DNA of 12,496 nucleotides, taken from positions 1 to 12,496 of the forward strand of contig JBELBV010000052.1 of assembly GCA_042095135.1 (NCBI GenBank), written 5' to 3'. Position 1 is the stretch's first letter. The number at the start of each line of letters is the position of its first letter. Below, piece by piece: positions 1 through 7,469 of this stretch. This stretch comes from UA16 sp042095135. GTDB taxonomy: Bacteria; Bacteroidota; Bacteroidia; Flavobacteriales_D; Sanyastnellaceae. Both the position numbers and the translations under genes were made by a program. The notes below the pieces were generated by a model. That model did no database searches. It saw nothing but the letters and a program-made list of their open reading frames with translations, and was not told the origin of the DNA.

Positions 1-603
1 GTGGCCGATTCCATGGGCTTTACCATCAACACCTTTACCCACATCCTCGAGGGCTACAAGGTGGCTGATAAGATGGCCGAACACGGCGCAGGTGGCTCGA
101 GTTTCAGTGATTGGTGGGCCTACAAATTCGAGGTTAAGGACGCCATCCCATACAACGGCGCGGTCCTGCACGGACAAGGCATCGTGACGGCCTTTAATTC
201 TGACGATGCTGAAATGGCTCGACGGCTCAACCAAGAAGCGGCCAAGGCCGTGAAATACGGAGGCGTCTCTGAGGAAGAAGCTCTGAAATTTGTGACCCTC
301 AATCCGGCGAAGTTGCTGCGCATCGATCACCGCGTGGGCTCCATCTCCGTGGGCAAGGACGCTGATGTTGTGTTGTGGGATGAACACCCCCTCAGCGTGT
401 ACGCGAGGGCCGAACAGACCTACGTGGATGGCACGAAGTACTACGACCTTGAAGAGGATACAGCGAAGCGGGAATGGATGCGTGGCGAGCGTGCACGCCT
501 CGTTCAAGCCATGAAAGCGGCCGCCAAAGGCGGAGGACGCGCCCCGTCTGAACGCATGCACTTCCACTACCACTGTGACACCTTAACCGACGAGAACCGA
601 TGA
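1..603 (+). CDS. Amidohydrolase family protein, C-terminal part (5' truncated)
   Basis: This is the C-terminal ~200 residues of a metal-dependent amidohydrolase of the imidazolonepropionase/dihydroorotase-like superfamily. The frame is open to the left edge, so the GTG at position 1 is probably an internal valine codon. Visible family features (numbered from the window start) are a THILEGYK segment with H14, a likely metal-ligand His; FNSDDAEMARRL with D68, at the place of the catalytic Asp at the end of the barrel; and the closing ALKFVTLNPAKLLRI and GSISVGKDADVVLW segments (about 94-126), the usual return to the small beta domain. The tail after the fold ends in a His/Cys-rich stretch (H187, H189, H191, C192). 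Bacteroidota relatives are usually large exported proteins, but no signal peptide can be checked here. The stop overlaps the next gene's start (ATGA, 600-603), implying translational coupling. Substrate is unknown; relatives include peptidases and cyclic-amide hydrolases. Confidence 0.9.
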   Translation: MADSMGFTINTFTHILEGYKVADKMAEHGAGGSSFSDWWAYKFEVKDAIPYNGAVLHGQGIVTAFNSDDAEMARRLNQEAAKAVKYGGVSEEEALKFVTLNPAKLLRIDHRVGSISVGKDADVVLWDEHPLSVYARAEQTYVDGTKYYDLEEDTAKREWMRGERARLVQAMKAAAKGGGRAPSERMHFHYHCDTLTDENR

Positions 604-1919
604 ATTACAAAGCACTATTGACCCTCGTTCTGGGTGTTGGAGTGGCGGTTGCAGCCGTTGCTCAGCCCACGCCAGCACCCGACCAAAAGGAGAGCATTTT
701 GATTTTGGGCGGTACGGCACACCTCGGAACCGGTGACGCCTTGGAAAATGCCGCCATCGGTTTGCGTGATGGAAAAATCGATTACGTGGGCTTCGCCCGC
801 ACCGTGGACCGTGCGCGTTACGACCGCGTGATCGAAGCCAACGGCCGGCACATCTACCCCGGTTTCATCGCCCCCAACTCCACCCTCGGTTTGCAAGAAA
901 TCGGCGCGGTGCGCGCCACCCGTGACGACGCAGAGGTGGGCACATTCAAACCACACGTGCGTTCCATCATCGCCTTCAATACGGACAGCGAGGTTACACC
1001 GACTGTGCGGTCCAACGGCGTTTTGATGGGGCAGATCACCCCACGCGGAGGCGTCATCAGCGGCTCAAGTGCCTTTGTGCATTTCGACGGCTGGAACTGG
1101 GAGGACGCCGCACTGAAGACTGTTGACGGGATTCATCTGAATTGGCCTGTGACCCATCACCGGCACTGGCAGGACGGTAAAATCGACATCCGCAAGCGGA
1201 AGACCTACGACCAAGAACGCCATGAAATTCAACGCTTCTTTACCGAGGCCAAGGCCTATGCTGAGGCGGCGGGACGCTCAAGCACTGCGGTGCGCGACCT
1301 CCGGCAAGAGGCGATGCGCGGTCTTTTTGATGGTACGTTGCGCTTGTACGTGCACGCCAACGACGTTCGCCAGATCACCGAGGCGGTGCATTTCAAACGC
1401 GAGATGGGCATTGCGCACCTCGTGATTGTGGGTGGTACGGACGCACCGGCCGTGGCGGATTTGCTGCGCGACAACAACGTACCGGTCATGGTGAAGCGGG
1501 TGCATTCACTGCCACGCTTTGCTGAGGACGATGTTGACGCGCCGTTTCGGTTGGCGAAGGAGCTCGAAGACGAGGGCGTGCTGTTTTGCCTGCAAAATGC
1601 CGGCGGCATGGAACACATGGGCGTACGCAACCTGCCCTTCTATGCGGGCACGGCACGCGCTTATGGTTTGACCTATGAGCAGGCCGTGCAGAGCATCACG
1701 CTTAACGCAGCCAAGATCATCGGCGTGGACCCGTTTTGCGGCAGCCTTGAAACGGGAAAGGACGCCACCCTCTTCATCTCAGAAGGTGACGCCCTTGACA
1801 TGCGGACCAATTATGTGACAGAGGCTTTCATCCAAGGCCGGGCGATCGATTTGGACAACCGCCAGCGGCAGCTGTACCGAAAGTTCCAGGCCAAGTACGG
1901 CGCTCCGATTCTGGACTGA
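600..1919 (+). CDS. Exported amidohydrolase-like protein, probably catalytically degenerate
   Basis: A 439-residue protein with an N-terminal signal peptide (hydrophobic stretch about 5-21, cleavage probably after the VAQ near residue 22), so likely periplasmic. The amidohydrolase fold is recognisable: an N-terminal small beta domain (32-85) with GGTAHLGTGD and LRDGKIDYVG; a barrel entry at HIYPGFIAPNSTLGL (84-98); a YVHAND strand with H252; and the C-terminal ALTYEQ-like, SITLNAAKIIGVD and GSLETGKDATLFI segments (355-393). Active members have D-x-H-x-H after PGFI; here that position reads APNST (91-95), so both ligand histidines are absent. The usual terminal S/T-D is replaced by LQNAGG (331-336). 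This suggests a non-catalytic partner or scaffold for the enzyme encoded just upstream, with which it shares a 4-base start/stop overlap; that role is inference. It ends one base before the convergent DUF4139 gene. The ATG at 600 fits both the overlap and the signal peptide. Confidence 0.9.
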   Translation: MNYKALLTLVLGVGVAVAAVAQPTPAPDQKESILILGGTAHLGTGDALENAAIGLRDGKIDYVGFARTVDRARYDRVIEANGRHIYPGFIAPNSTLGLQEIGAVRATRDDAEVGTFKPHVRSIIAFNTDSEVTPTVRSNGVLMGQITPRGGVISGSSAFVHFDGWNWEDAALKTVDGIHLNWPVTHHRHWQDGKIDIRKRKTYDQERHEIQRFFTEAKAYAEAAGRSSTAVRDLRQEAMRGLFDGTLRLYVHANDVRQITEAVHFKREMGIAHLVIVGGTDAPAVADLLRDNNVPVMVKRVHSLPRFAEDDVDAPFRLAKELEDEGVLFCLQNAGGMEHMGVRNLPFYAGTARAYGLTYEQAVQSITLNAAKIIGVDPFCGSLETGKDATLFISEGDALDMRTNYVTEAFIQGRAIDLDNRQRQLYRKFQAKYGAPILD

Positions 1920-1920
1920 G

Positions 1921-3837
1921 TCAATTCAGCCGAACGTAGAGTTCTTTTGGGGATTTGACCTCGTAACGGAATGTGCGTTTGACTTCTTCGCCAGGCTTGA
2001 CTTCGAGGTCCCACAGCACCCGTCCGGTGGCCTTGTCGACCTCTGCGCCGTCGAGCTTTAGGCGGTTGATTTCGATGTCTTCGTTGTTGGCAATGGGCAG
2101 CTGGTCATCGATTTGAATGTGGATTGCCGCTTCTTTGCGGTTGGTTGTGGTGAACACGTATTCCCGCAAAAACTCCCGCTTACCGCTGATCAGACTGGAA
2201 CGGTCTTCCCGCATGGTGCGCTTGCGGCGTACTTGGATCGAGGGGTCAGGGCCGAGTGAAATGGCCAAGGTATCCTCAGCGAAGTCCAACCGCAATTGGC
2301 TTTCTCCCACATAGTCATCTTCGAAGTAAATGTGCATTCGGCCGTTGATGAGGTCCAGTTCTTCCCAATCGGTGAACAAGGCCGTGAGGTACACCTGCGG
2401 ATCTAGTTTTGGTGTGCACTGGTAGAGGTAATCCACGGGCAGTTGATGCTCCAACACCCGTACGGCGTGCGGTTTGCCATCGGCGGGGATGTCGTAGCGT
2501 GCGCTCACGTCAAAGCGTGTTTGGGTGGGGTTGTGCTCCACGGCGACCGGTGCAAAATCCATCGCGTCGTTGGCGTTGAATTCGCTCCGGCGTTTGGCGC
2601 GCGGTGAAAACAGCGCCTCGCGTTCATCGGGCATGTCTTCGGACACAACAACGGCATCAAGCATGACGTCGGCACTGGCCAATGAGACATTCATGACGGG
2701 GTCACTGACGTTCAATGTTTCCACGCGGTGCCCAATGCTCTGGTATTGAATGGTGCTGACCCCGGCAGGAACGGACAGGCTGTAAAAGCCGTTGATATCC
2801 GTGACGACGCGGTTGTTGCCGACGCTGACTTGGGCTCCGATGAGGGGTTGGCCGTTCGCATCGTAGAGCTGGCCGCGGATTTGATTGACGTTGGGATTGT
2901 AAGGCTTGGATTTGAGCCAGGCATTGGCAGTGGATTGACCTTGTTGTTGTGCGGCACCGCCGTCGAGGCTCCACGGCTGGAGTTGCGGCTTCGAGCGGTT
3001 TTTGCTGGGGGTGCCGGTGGCGATGCTGAGTCCGACATCTTCCCAGGACTCGCCGGTGTTTTGGTAGACCATGGCTTGGTACTCGAGCTTGAGCGGGTCC
3101 GTAATGTCCGAAACACGAGCATTGTACGATGGATTCCAACCGGCGTTGTTCATCCAGTAGCTGAGCAGGAGTTTTCCATCGGTGGCCTGAGGGGCTTCGA
3201 CGTTGACAATCACCTCGAGCGAAGTCTCCGTTCGCAGCGGGGGCAAGGCATTCGTTTCCCGGTCAATCGCGTACATCGCATCCTGCAGTTGGGCGATTTC
3301 TTTGCTCAGGTTGAGGCGACCGGTTTGGATGGCTTCGAACCGTTCGCGGAAAAATTCCGAAGCGCGGATCAGCCGCTCGAGGTCCACCCCGCTGTCCTTC
3401 ACGGTAAAGCCTTGATTGTTGAGCAGCAGCTGTTCTTCGCGATCGAAGATGATGTTCTGGGTGTTCAGTTCGTTGATGCGCTTCTGCAGTTCGTTGCGCT
3501 CAAGTTGGAATTCGTTCCGGCGCTCAGCGGTGGAAGCGCCGCTGAGGGTGTCGGTATGGTAGCGGTGTGTGATGCTGAGCACTTGAAAAGGACCATTGCC
3601 CGTCAGTCGAATTTGTGCTGGGTCAATGGCCGTGTTGAGGCCTTCAAATACCACGGTAGACAAGCCGCTGGCCAAATCCACTTCTGCGATGCGTTCGACT
3701 TGCGCACCTTGTTGGTAGACGACGACGTGGTCGATGGACGTTTCAACGGTCAGGTCACCGTTATCGGTTTTGTTGTTGGATGCCCAACTCAAAGATGAGA
3801 TCAAGGCGAAGCAAAGGGCCAATGGAGCGTGTTGCAT
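1921..3837 (-). CDS. Exported DUF4140/DUF4139 (MuiA-like) protein with carboxypeptidase-regulatory-like insert
   Basis: A 638-residue protein with a signal peptide at 1-19 (SLSWAS cleavage region). Domain order: DUF4140-type N-terminal beta domain at about 32-95 (VVVYQQGAQVERIAEVDLASG); a charged Q/E/R/L-rich coiled coil at about 104-195; then a DUF4139-type region starting near 205 (SYWMNNAGWNPSYNARV, 226-242) and running to the C-terminus (VLWDLEVKPGEEVKRTFRYEV, 607-626). The last part matches the usual DUF4139 ending. Inside DUF4139, at about 318-385, sits a carboxypeptidase-D regulatory-like beta sandwich (IRGQLYDANGQPLIGAQVSV, then TDINGFYSLSVP), followed by a MLDAVVVSE stretch (392-400) like the linker between this domain and the plug of SusC-type receptors. 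The family is loosely linked to the 'mucoidy inhibitor A' name, but its biochemical function is unknown. The gene lies 57 nt after trpS on the same strand and ends tail-to-tail with the amidohydrolase genes. No clear Shine-Dalgarno precedes the ATG. Confidence 0.9.
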   Translation of the reverse strand: MQHAPLALCFALISSLSWASNNKTDNGDLTVETSIDHVVVYQQGAQVERIAEVDLASGLSTVVFEGLNTAIDPAQIRLTGNGPFQVLSITHRYHTDTLSGASTAERRNEFQLERNELQKRINELNTQNIIFDREEQLLLNNQGFTVKDSGVDLERLIRASEFFRERFEAIQTGRLNLSKEIAQLQDAMYAIDRETNALPPLRTETSLEVIVNVEAPQATDGKLLLSYWMNNAGWNPSYNARVSDITDPLKLEYQAMVYQNTGESWEDVGLSIATGTPSKNRSKPQLQPWSLDGGAAQQQGQSTANAWLKSKPYNPNVNQIRGQLYDANGQPLIGAQVSVGNNRVVTDINGFYSLSVPAGVSTIQYQSIGHRVETLNVSDPVMNVSLASADVMLDAVVVSEDMPDEREALFSPRAKRRSEFNANDAMDFAPVAVEHNPTQTRFDVSARYDIPADGKPHAVRVLEHQLPVDYLYQCTPKLDPQVYLTALFTDWEELDLINGRMHIYFEDDYVGESQLRLDFAEDTLAISLGPDPSIQVRRKRTMREDRSSLISGKREFLREYVFTTTNRKEAAIHIQIDDQLPIANNEDIEINRLKLDGAEVDKATGRVLWDLEVKPGEEVKRTFRYEVKSPKELYVRLN

Positions 3838-3894
3838 GGTCGTTGATTTAAGCGATGAATGTTCTCACCCCCTCAACCAAGGAGCATGCCAAAC

Positions 3895-4866
3895 TCAAAA
3901 ACCGATCTTCTCGCGGACCCGTTCAAGGACAGGTTGTGCTACTGCCCGGGCGCGTTCGGCACCTTTTGCCAGTTCGGCGTCGAGGGCGCTTTTGTCGCTC
4001 ATCCAGCGATTGAATTCTTCGCGCTCTCGAGCGAATCCGTCGACCACTGCTTCCAGCAAGGCCTTCTTGGCGTGGCCCCAACCGTATCCACCGGCGCGGA
4101 GGGAAGCCGCCATCTGTTTCGCCTCGGCTTCAGAAGCCACCAATTTGTACAGGTTGTAAACGACCGAGCCTTCTGGGTCTTTGGGATCTTCCAATGGCGT
4201 GGCATCGGTGATGATCTCTTTGTTGATGCGCTTTTTTAACGCACCAGGCTCGGCAAAAATATCGAGGGTGTTGCCCTTGGATTTGGACATTTTTTCGCCG
4301 TCCAAACCGGGGACGAGCTGCGTTTCCTTGCGGATTAATTCAGTAGGCACTACGAACGTCTCTCCCATCTTGTGGTTGAAGCGACTGGCCACGTCCCGGG
4401 TCATCTCCAAGTGCTGCAATTGGTCTTTGCCAACCGGAACAAAATCCGCGTCGTACAGCAAAATGTCCGCAGCCATTAGCATGGGGTAAGAGAACAAACC
4501 ACCGTTCACGTCTTCCAGCCGATCTGCTTTGTCCTTGAAACTGTGGGCGAGCGTCAGGCGCTGGTACGGGAAAAAGCAATTCAGGTACCACGCGAGTTCG
4601 GTCACTTCTGCGACATCGCTTTGGCGGTAGAAGACAGTGCGTTCCGTATCCAGACCAAAGGCTAGCCAAGCAGCGGCTACGGCGTAGGTGTTTTCCCGCA
4701 GCGACGCTCCGTCTTTGACTTGCGTCAGGGAGTGCAAATCGGCGATGAACAAGAACGACTCGTTTTCCGATTGGTGAGCCAGGTCAATTGCGGGCCGAAT
4801 GGCGCCGAGCAGGTTGCCCAAATGGGGAGTGCCTGTGCTTTGAATGCCGGTGAGGATGCGTGACAT
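3895..4866 (-). CDS. trpS: Tryptophanyl-tRNA synthetase
   Basis: Class Ic aminoacyl-tRNA synthetase that charges tRNA-Trp with tryptophan in the cytoplasm. The product has 323 residues, normal for bacterial TrpRS. Signature elements are visible: the HIGH-type ATP motif as TPHLGN (13-18), the tryptophan-pocket segment MAADIL (131-136, with D134 where the indole-binding Asp sits), VPVGKDQLQHLEM (143-155), and the KMSKS loop as EKMSKSKGN (191-199). The open frame continues three codons upstream to a TTG at 4875, but the ATG at 4866 gives the family-typical MSRILTGIQSTG start and leaves an 11-nt gap after the membrane-protein stop; the TTG would overlap that stop region. The gene is the fourth of five same-strand genes and probably lacks its own promoter. 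No truncation or missing motif is seen. Confidence 0.97.
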   Translation of the reverse strand: MSRILTGIQSTGTPHLGNLLGAIRPAIDLAHQSENESFLFIADLHSLTQVKDGASLRENTYAVAAAWLAFGLDTERTVFYRQSDVAEVTELAWYLNCFFPYQRLTLAHSFKDKADRLEDVNGGLFSYPMLMAADILLYDADFVPVGKDQLQHLEMTRDVASRFNHKMGETFVVPTELIRKETQLVPGLDGEKMSKSKGNTLDIFAEPGALKKRINKEIITDATPLEDPKDPEGSVVYNLYKLVASEAEAKQMAASLRAGGYGWGHAKKALLEAVVDGFAREREEFNRWMSDKSALDAELAKGAERARAVAQPVLERVREKIGF

Positions 4867-4877
4867 GCGGGGCAAAT

Positions 4878-7040
4878 TTACAGCGGCAGCGGCTTCACCC
4901 GGAACGTGTCGGCATAAATGCTGTCGCCGTCCGATTCAAAGCCGACGGCAAAGAAGTACAGCCGATTGGGCAATTCCTCCAATTGCACATTGACGGCCGC
5001 TCGGGTCCAACCCCCGGCGTGTTCACCGCACGCCGCTACCGGCACATGTTCGATCCAGCCCCGCGATCCGTCTGGCCACTCGGCTTCGCACACCCATTCG
5101 AATTGCAGGGCGTCGCGGCCGGCATGTGCGCTGCTATGCCAAAACCAGCAGCTGGCCTCCACAGTCCGACCCAACCAGGCGCTGTCCGGCTGCAAGGTGT
5201 CCGCGATGAGGTATTCGTTTTGGCGCCCCCGTGCGATGCTCCCTCCCTCCAATGCCTCGGCGTAAGGACTGCGGTTGAGCCCGTTCCAATGCCAATCGCC
5301 AGGTTGTGGCGAACGAGCTGAGGGCGGCTGGGCAAAGAAGGCTTCGAGCTGCAAGACGCGAATGGCAGGGTCAGACGTCGCGTCACCAGCGTTCCACAGG
5401 CGGTGATCATCCGGCAACCATGTCGACAGGTCGTCGCAAGCATAGAGCAGAATGCACGCTCCTTCGGGCGTTTCGCCAATTGCCTCCAGAAGCCTGGTCG
5501 CTGCGCCTCCTGGCGCCATCCATTCGGTCAAGGAGCGCGATTCGGAGATGCTCATGCGCGTCAGGTGCGTCGCAGTTGTTGGCAGACCGGTGTGAAACGA
5601 GGCTTCCAAGGTTTTACGGTGCGCTTTCAGCGTGCCTTCTCGGCCGACGCTTTCGCTGCCCATTTGAAACCAAGGAACGGGATGAATGGCGAGCGCGCCG
5701 TGCGTCTGAGCTATGTCGCTCAAGCGACTCAATTCTGCGGAGGCCACACGAAATCCATTGGGCATGGGGTCCATTTGCACGCGCGCTTCCTGCTGCATCC
5801 AATACCCATCCAAGGCAAAGCACGCCACCACCACGCCCAACACGTATTTGTGCTGCCGGGCCCACCACACGGCAAGCACGGGAAATACCCATACCGCCGG
5901 CCACGTAAACCGTCCGATCGCGCGGAATTGCATGAACAATTTGGCCTCCTCCAACCAGGCTTCTTTGCCGGTTAGGAAAGGTTCCCCCACTGCCACGGCA
6001 TATAGCACAAGGCCTGCAGCCACAGCGGGCCACGGTCCGGACGCGCCCAGCTTAGGCGTTGAGCGAAAACGAATGATTCGAGCCACGGCTGTTCCGAGGG
6101 CCAGTGCCAAAGCGACCCAAACCCCCGTTCCGAGGTAGCCCCAGCCTTCCCAGGTCGTAAGCCCCCACCCCCAGTCCACCCGGAGCGTTCCGAGTGGTCC
6201 GTGCGACGGCAACAAGGCTGCGTTCCAACGGCTGACATTGTCCCAAAAACCAAAAGGGCGGTCCGTGCGCAAGGGGTGCACATCTGACGCTGCCAACAGC
6301 ATCATGTACCCCACTAGCGGGGCTGCTGCTGCTACGGCGAGTTGGACAACTTCACCTCCTGTTCTCTTTTTGTTGGCCAACCAATGAAAGCCCCCCATGA
6401 GGCCAGCGAAGGCTGCGGCAATGGCACCGAGGTAGGCATGCGTGAGCAGCCAAACAAGGAGGTTAAGGGCTTGCTTCCCGGCATTTTTCCGCGTGGGATG
6501 AGCGTGCCACTGGAGTTGCAGCCACCACGTTAGCGGCAGGGCAACGGTGTAGGCCATGGCGTAGTGCCCGGTCCAACGCAGCACCTGCGGATGGCTCAAG
6601 GCGATGAAACTGCTCGCCAAGACGACACCTGTGCCGCGGGCGCCGTAGTGGCTTAAAATGCGAACCAGCAGTGCAGCAGTGAGGCCCCACGATGCGATGA
6701 TGGCCGCATGCACCAATCCAGCTGTCCATTCGGCGGGGAGCACATGGGGCACAAGCCAACCACCGGTCAGCCACGCCAGCAGCGGATGCCCATCCGTGTA
6801 AAAAACGTGCTCAGTAAAGGGCCAACCCATGCCGGCAAATTCACTGCTGAATGAGCCGCCGTGTGCCCATTGCCAAGCGAGGGTGTAGATGTTTTTGACC
6901 GCGTCCCGACTCGAAGCGAGTAGGATGGAATTGGGCCGAAAAAAAACGTCTGGATGCAACAAAGCCACCCAGAGCCATGTCAATCCAGCTGCTTGCCAGC
7001 TTTGGGAGACACGTTGGATGGCTTTGTTCCAGGGCTTCAT
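4878..7040 (-). CDS. Polytopic membrane protein, GT-C glycosyltransferase-like, with large C-terminal soluble region
   Basis: A 720-residue protein that I cannot assign to a named family. Residues 1 to about 412 are rich in hydrophobic segments (roughly 18-31, 86-100, 106-128, 137-152, 160-176, 190-215, 232-252, 303-322, 335-352, 380-412), with many Trp/Gly/His residues. The loop after the first segment holds SSRDAVKNIYTLAWQW (43-58) and FYTDGHPLLAW (80-90). An acidic residue in the first long loop (D46 or D83) is where GT-C lipid-linked glycosyltransferases place their catalytic Asp/Glu, so a role in transferring sugars to envelope glycans or proteins is plausible but inferred. Residues 413-720 are non-membrane. 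The last ~140 look beta-rich and end in a GGWTRAAVNVQL...YADTFRV pattern reminiscent of carbohydrate-binding jelly-roll domains. The gene sits 9 nt after the bacilliredoxin and 11 nt before trpS, so it is probably co-transcribed with them. No Shine-Dalgarno is apparent before the ATG. Confidence 0.85.
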   Translation of the reverse strand: MKPWNKAIQRVSQSWQAAGLTWLWVALLHPDVFFRPNSILLASSRDAVKNIYTLAWQWAHGGSFSSEFAGMGWPFTEHVFYTDGHPLLAWLTGGWLVPHVLPAEWTAGLVHAAIIASWGLTAALLVRILSHYGARGTGVVLASSFIALSHPQVLRWTGHYAMAYTVALPLTWWLQLQWHAHPTRKNAGKQALNLLVWLLTHAYLGAIAAAFAGLMGGFHWLANKKRTGGEVVQLAVAAAAPLVGYMMLLAASDVHPLRTDRPFGFWDNVSRWNAALLPSHGPLGTLRVDWGWGLTTWEGWGYLGTGVWVALALALGTAVARIIRFRSTPKLGASGPWPAVAAGLVLYAVAVGEPFLTGKEAWLEEAKLFMQFRAIGRFTWPAVWVFPVLAVWWARQHKYVLGVVVACFALDGYWMQQEARVQMDPMPNGFRVASAELSRLSDIAQTHGALAIHPVPWFQMGSESVGREGTLKAHRKTLEASFHTGLPTTATHLTRMSISESRSLTEWMAPGGAATRLLEAIGETPEGACILLYACDDLSTWLPDDHRLWNAGDATSDPAIRVLQLEAFFAQPPSARSPQPGDWHWNGLNRSPYAEALEGGSIARGRQNEYLIADTLQPDSAWLGRTVEASCWFWHSSAHAGRDALQFEWVCEAEWPDGSRGWIEHVPVAACGEHAGGWTRAAVNVQLEELPNRLYFFAVGFESDGDSIYADTFRVKPLPL

Positions 7041-7049
7041 GCCCGGAAG

Positions 7050-7460
7050 TTAGCAGTATTCGTCGAAGGCCATTTGCAGGTTCTCCGCGATCATTTCAGC
7101 GGTGCGGCCTTCAATGTGATGCCGTTCAATCATGTGGACCAAACGGCCGTCCTTGAACAGCCCAATGCTCGGCGAGCTGGGCGGGTACGGCAACATGAAT
7201 TTGCGCGCTCGGTCAACCGCTTCGCGGTCCACGCCGGCAAAGGCGGTCATCAAATGAGTGGGTAATTTGCTGTGTTGCAACGCGAGCTTGACACCGGGGC
7301 GCATGGCGCCTGCGGCGCAACCGCACACGCTGTTGATGACCACAAGGGTGGTACCGGATTCATTGAGCGCGGCGTCTACCGCTTCGGGTGAAAGCAATTC
7401 TGTCATTCCGGCCTCGGTGAGGTCGGCTTTCATTGGAGCTACGAGTTCGGGTGGGTACAT
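7050..7460 (-). CDS. BrxA/BrxB-family bacilliredoxin (YphP/YqiW-like)
   Basis: A 136-residue thioredoxin-fold protein, the usual length for the family. It carries the diagnostic CGC active site in NSVCGCAAGAMRPG (43-56, C46 and C48), the typical MYPPELVAPMKADLTEAG start, a PPSSPSIGLFKDG strand (93-106) and the ERHHIEGR segment (112-119), and ends in FDEYC with a terminal cysteine. In Firmicutes these proteins remove bacillithiol from S-bacillithiolated proteins after oxidative stress; many Bacteroidota also make bacillithiol, so the same role is likely here. The two paralogues BrxA and BrxB cannot be told apart from this copy alone. The gene starts 9 nt after the aspS stop and ends 9 nt before the membrane-protein gene, so all three are likely on one transcript. 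The ATG at 7460 gives the conserved N-terminus. Confidence 0.95.
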   Translation of the reverse strand: MYPPELVAPMKADLTEAGMTELLSPEAVDAALNESGTTLVVINSVCGCAAGAMRPGVKLALQHSKLPTHLMTAFAGVDREAVDRARKFMLPYPPSSPSIGLFKDGRLVHMIERHHIEGRTAEMIAENLQMAFDEYC

Positions 7461-7469
7461 GGCTTGGTA

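Noticed and set aside
2728..3798. A 356-codon open frame on the plus strand opposite the DUF4139 gene
   Set aside because: It lies wholly antisense to a gene with clear domains and a signal peptide, and its translation shows no recognisable motif. Long antisense frames are expected at this GC content.
3838..3894. Possible terminator or promoter between trpS and the DUF4139 gene
   Set aside because: The 57-base spacer shows no stable hairpin with a T-run and no TAnnTTTG box on the minus strand.
4867..4875. TTG start for trpS three codons upstream
   Set aside because: The ATG at 4866 gives the family-typical N-terminus and avoids overlap with the preceding stop codon.
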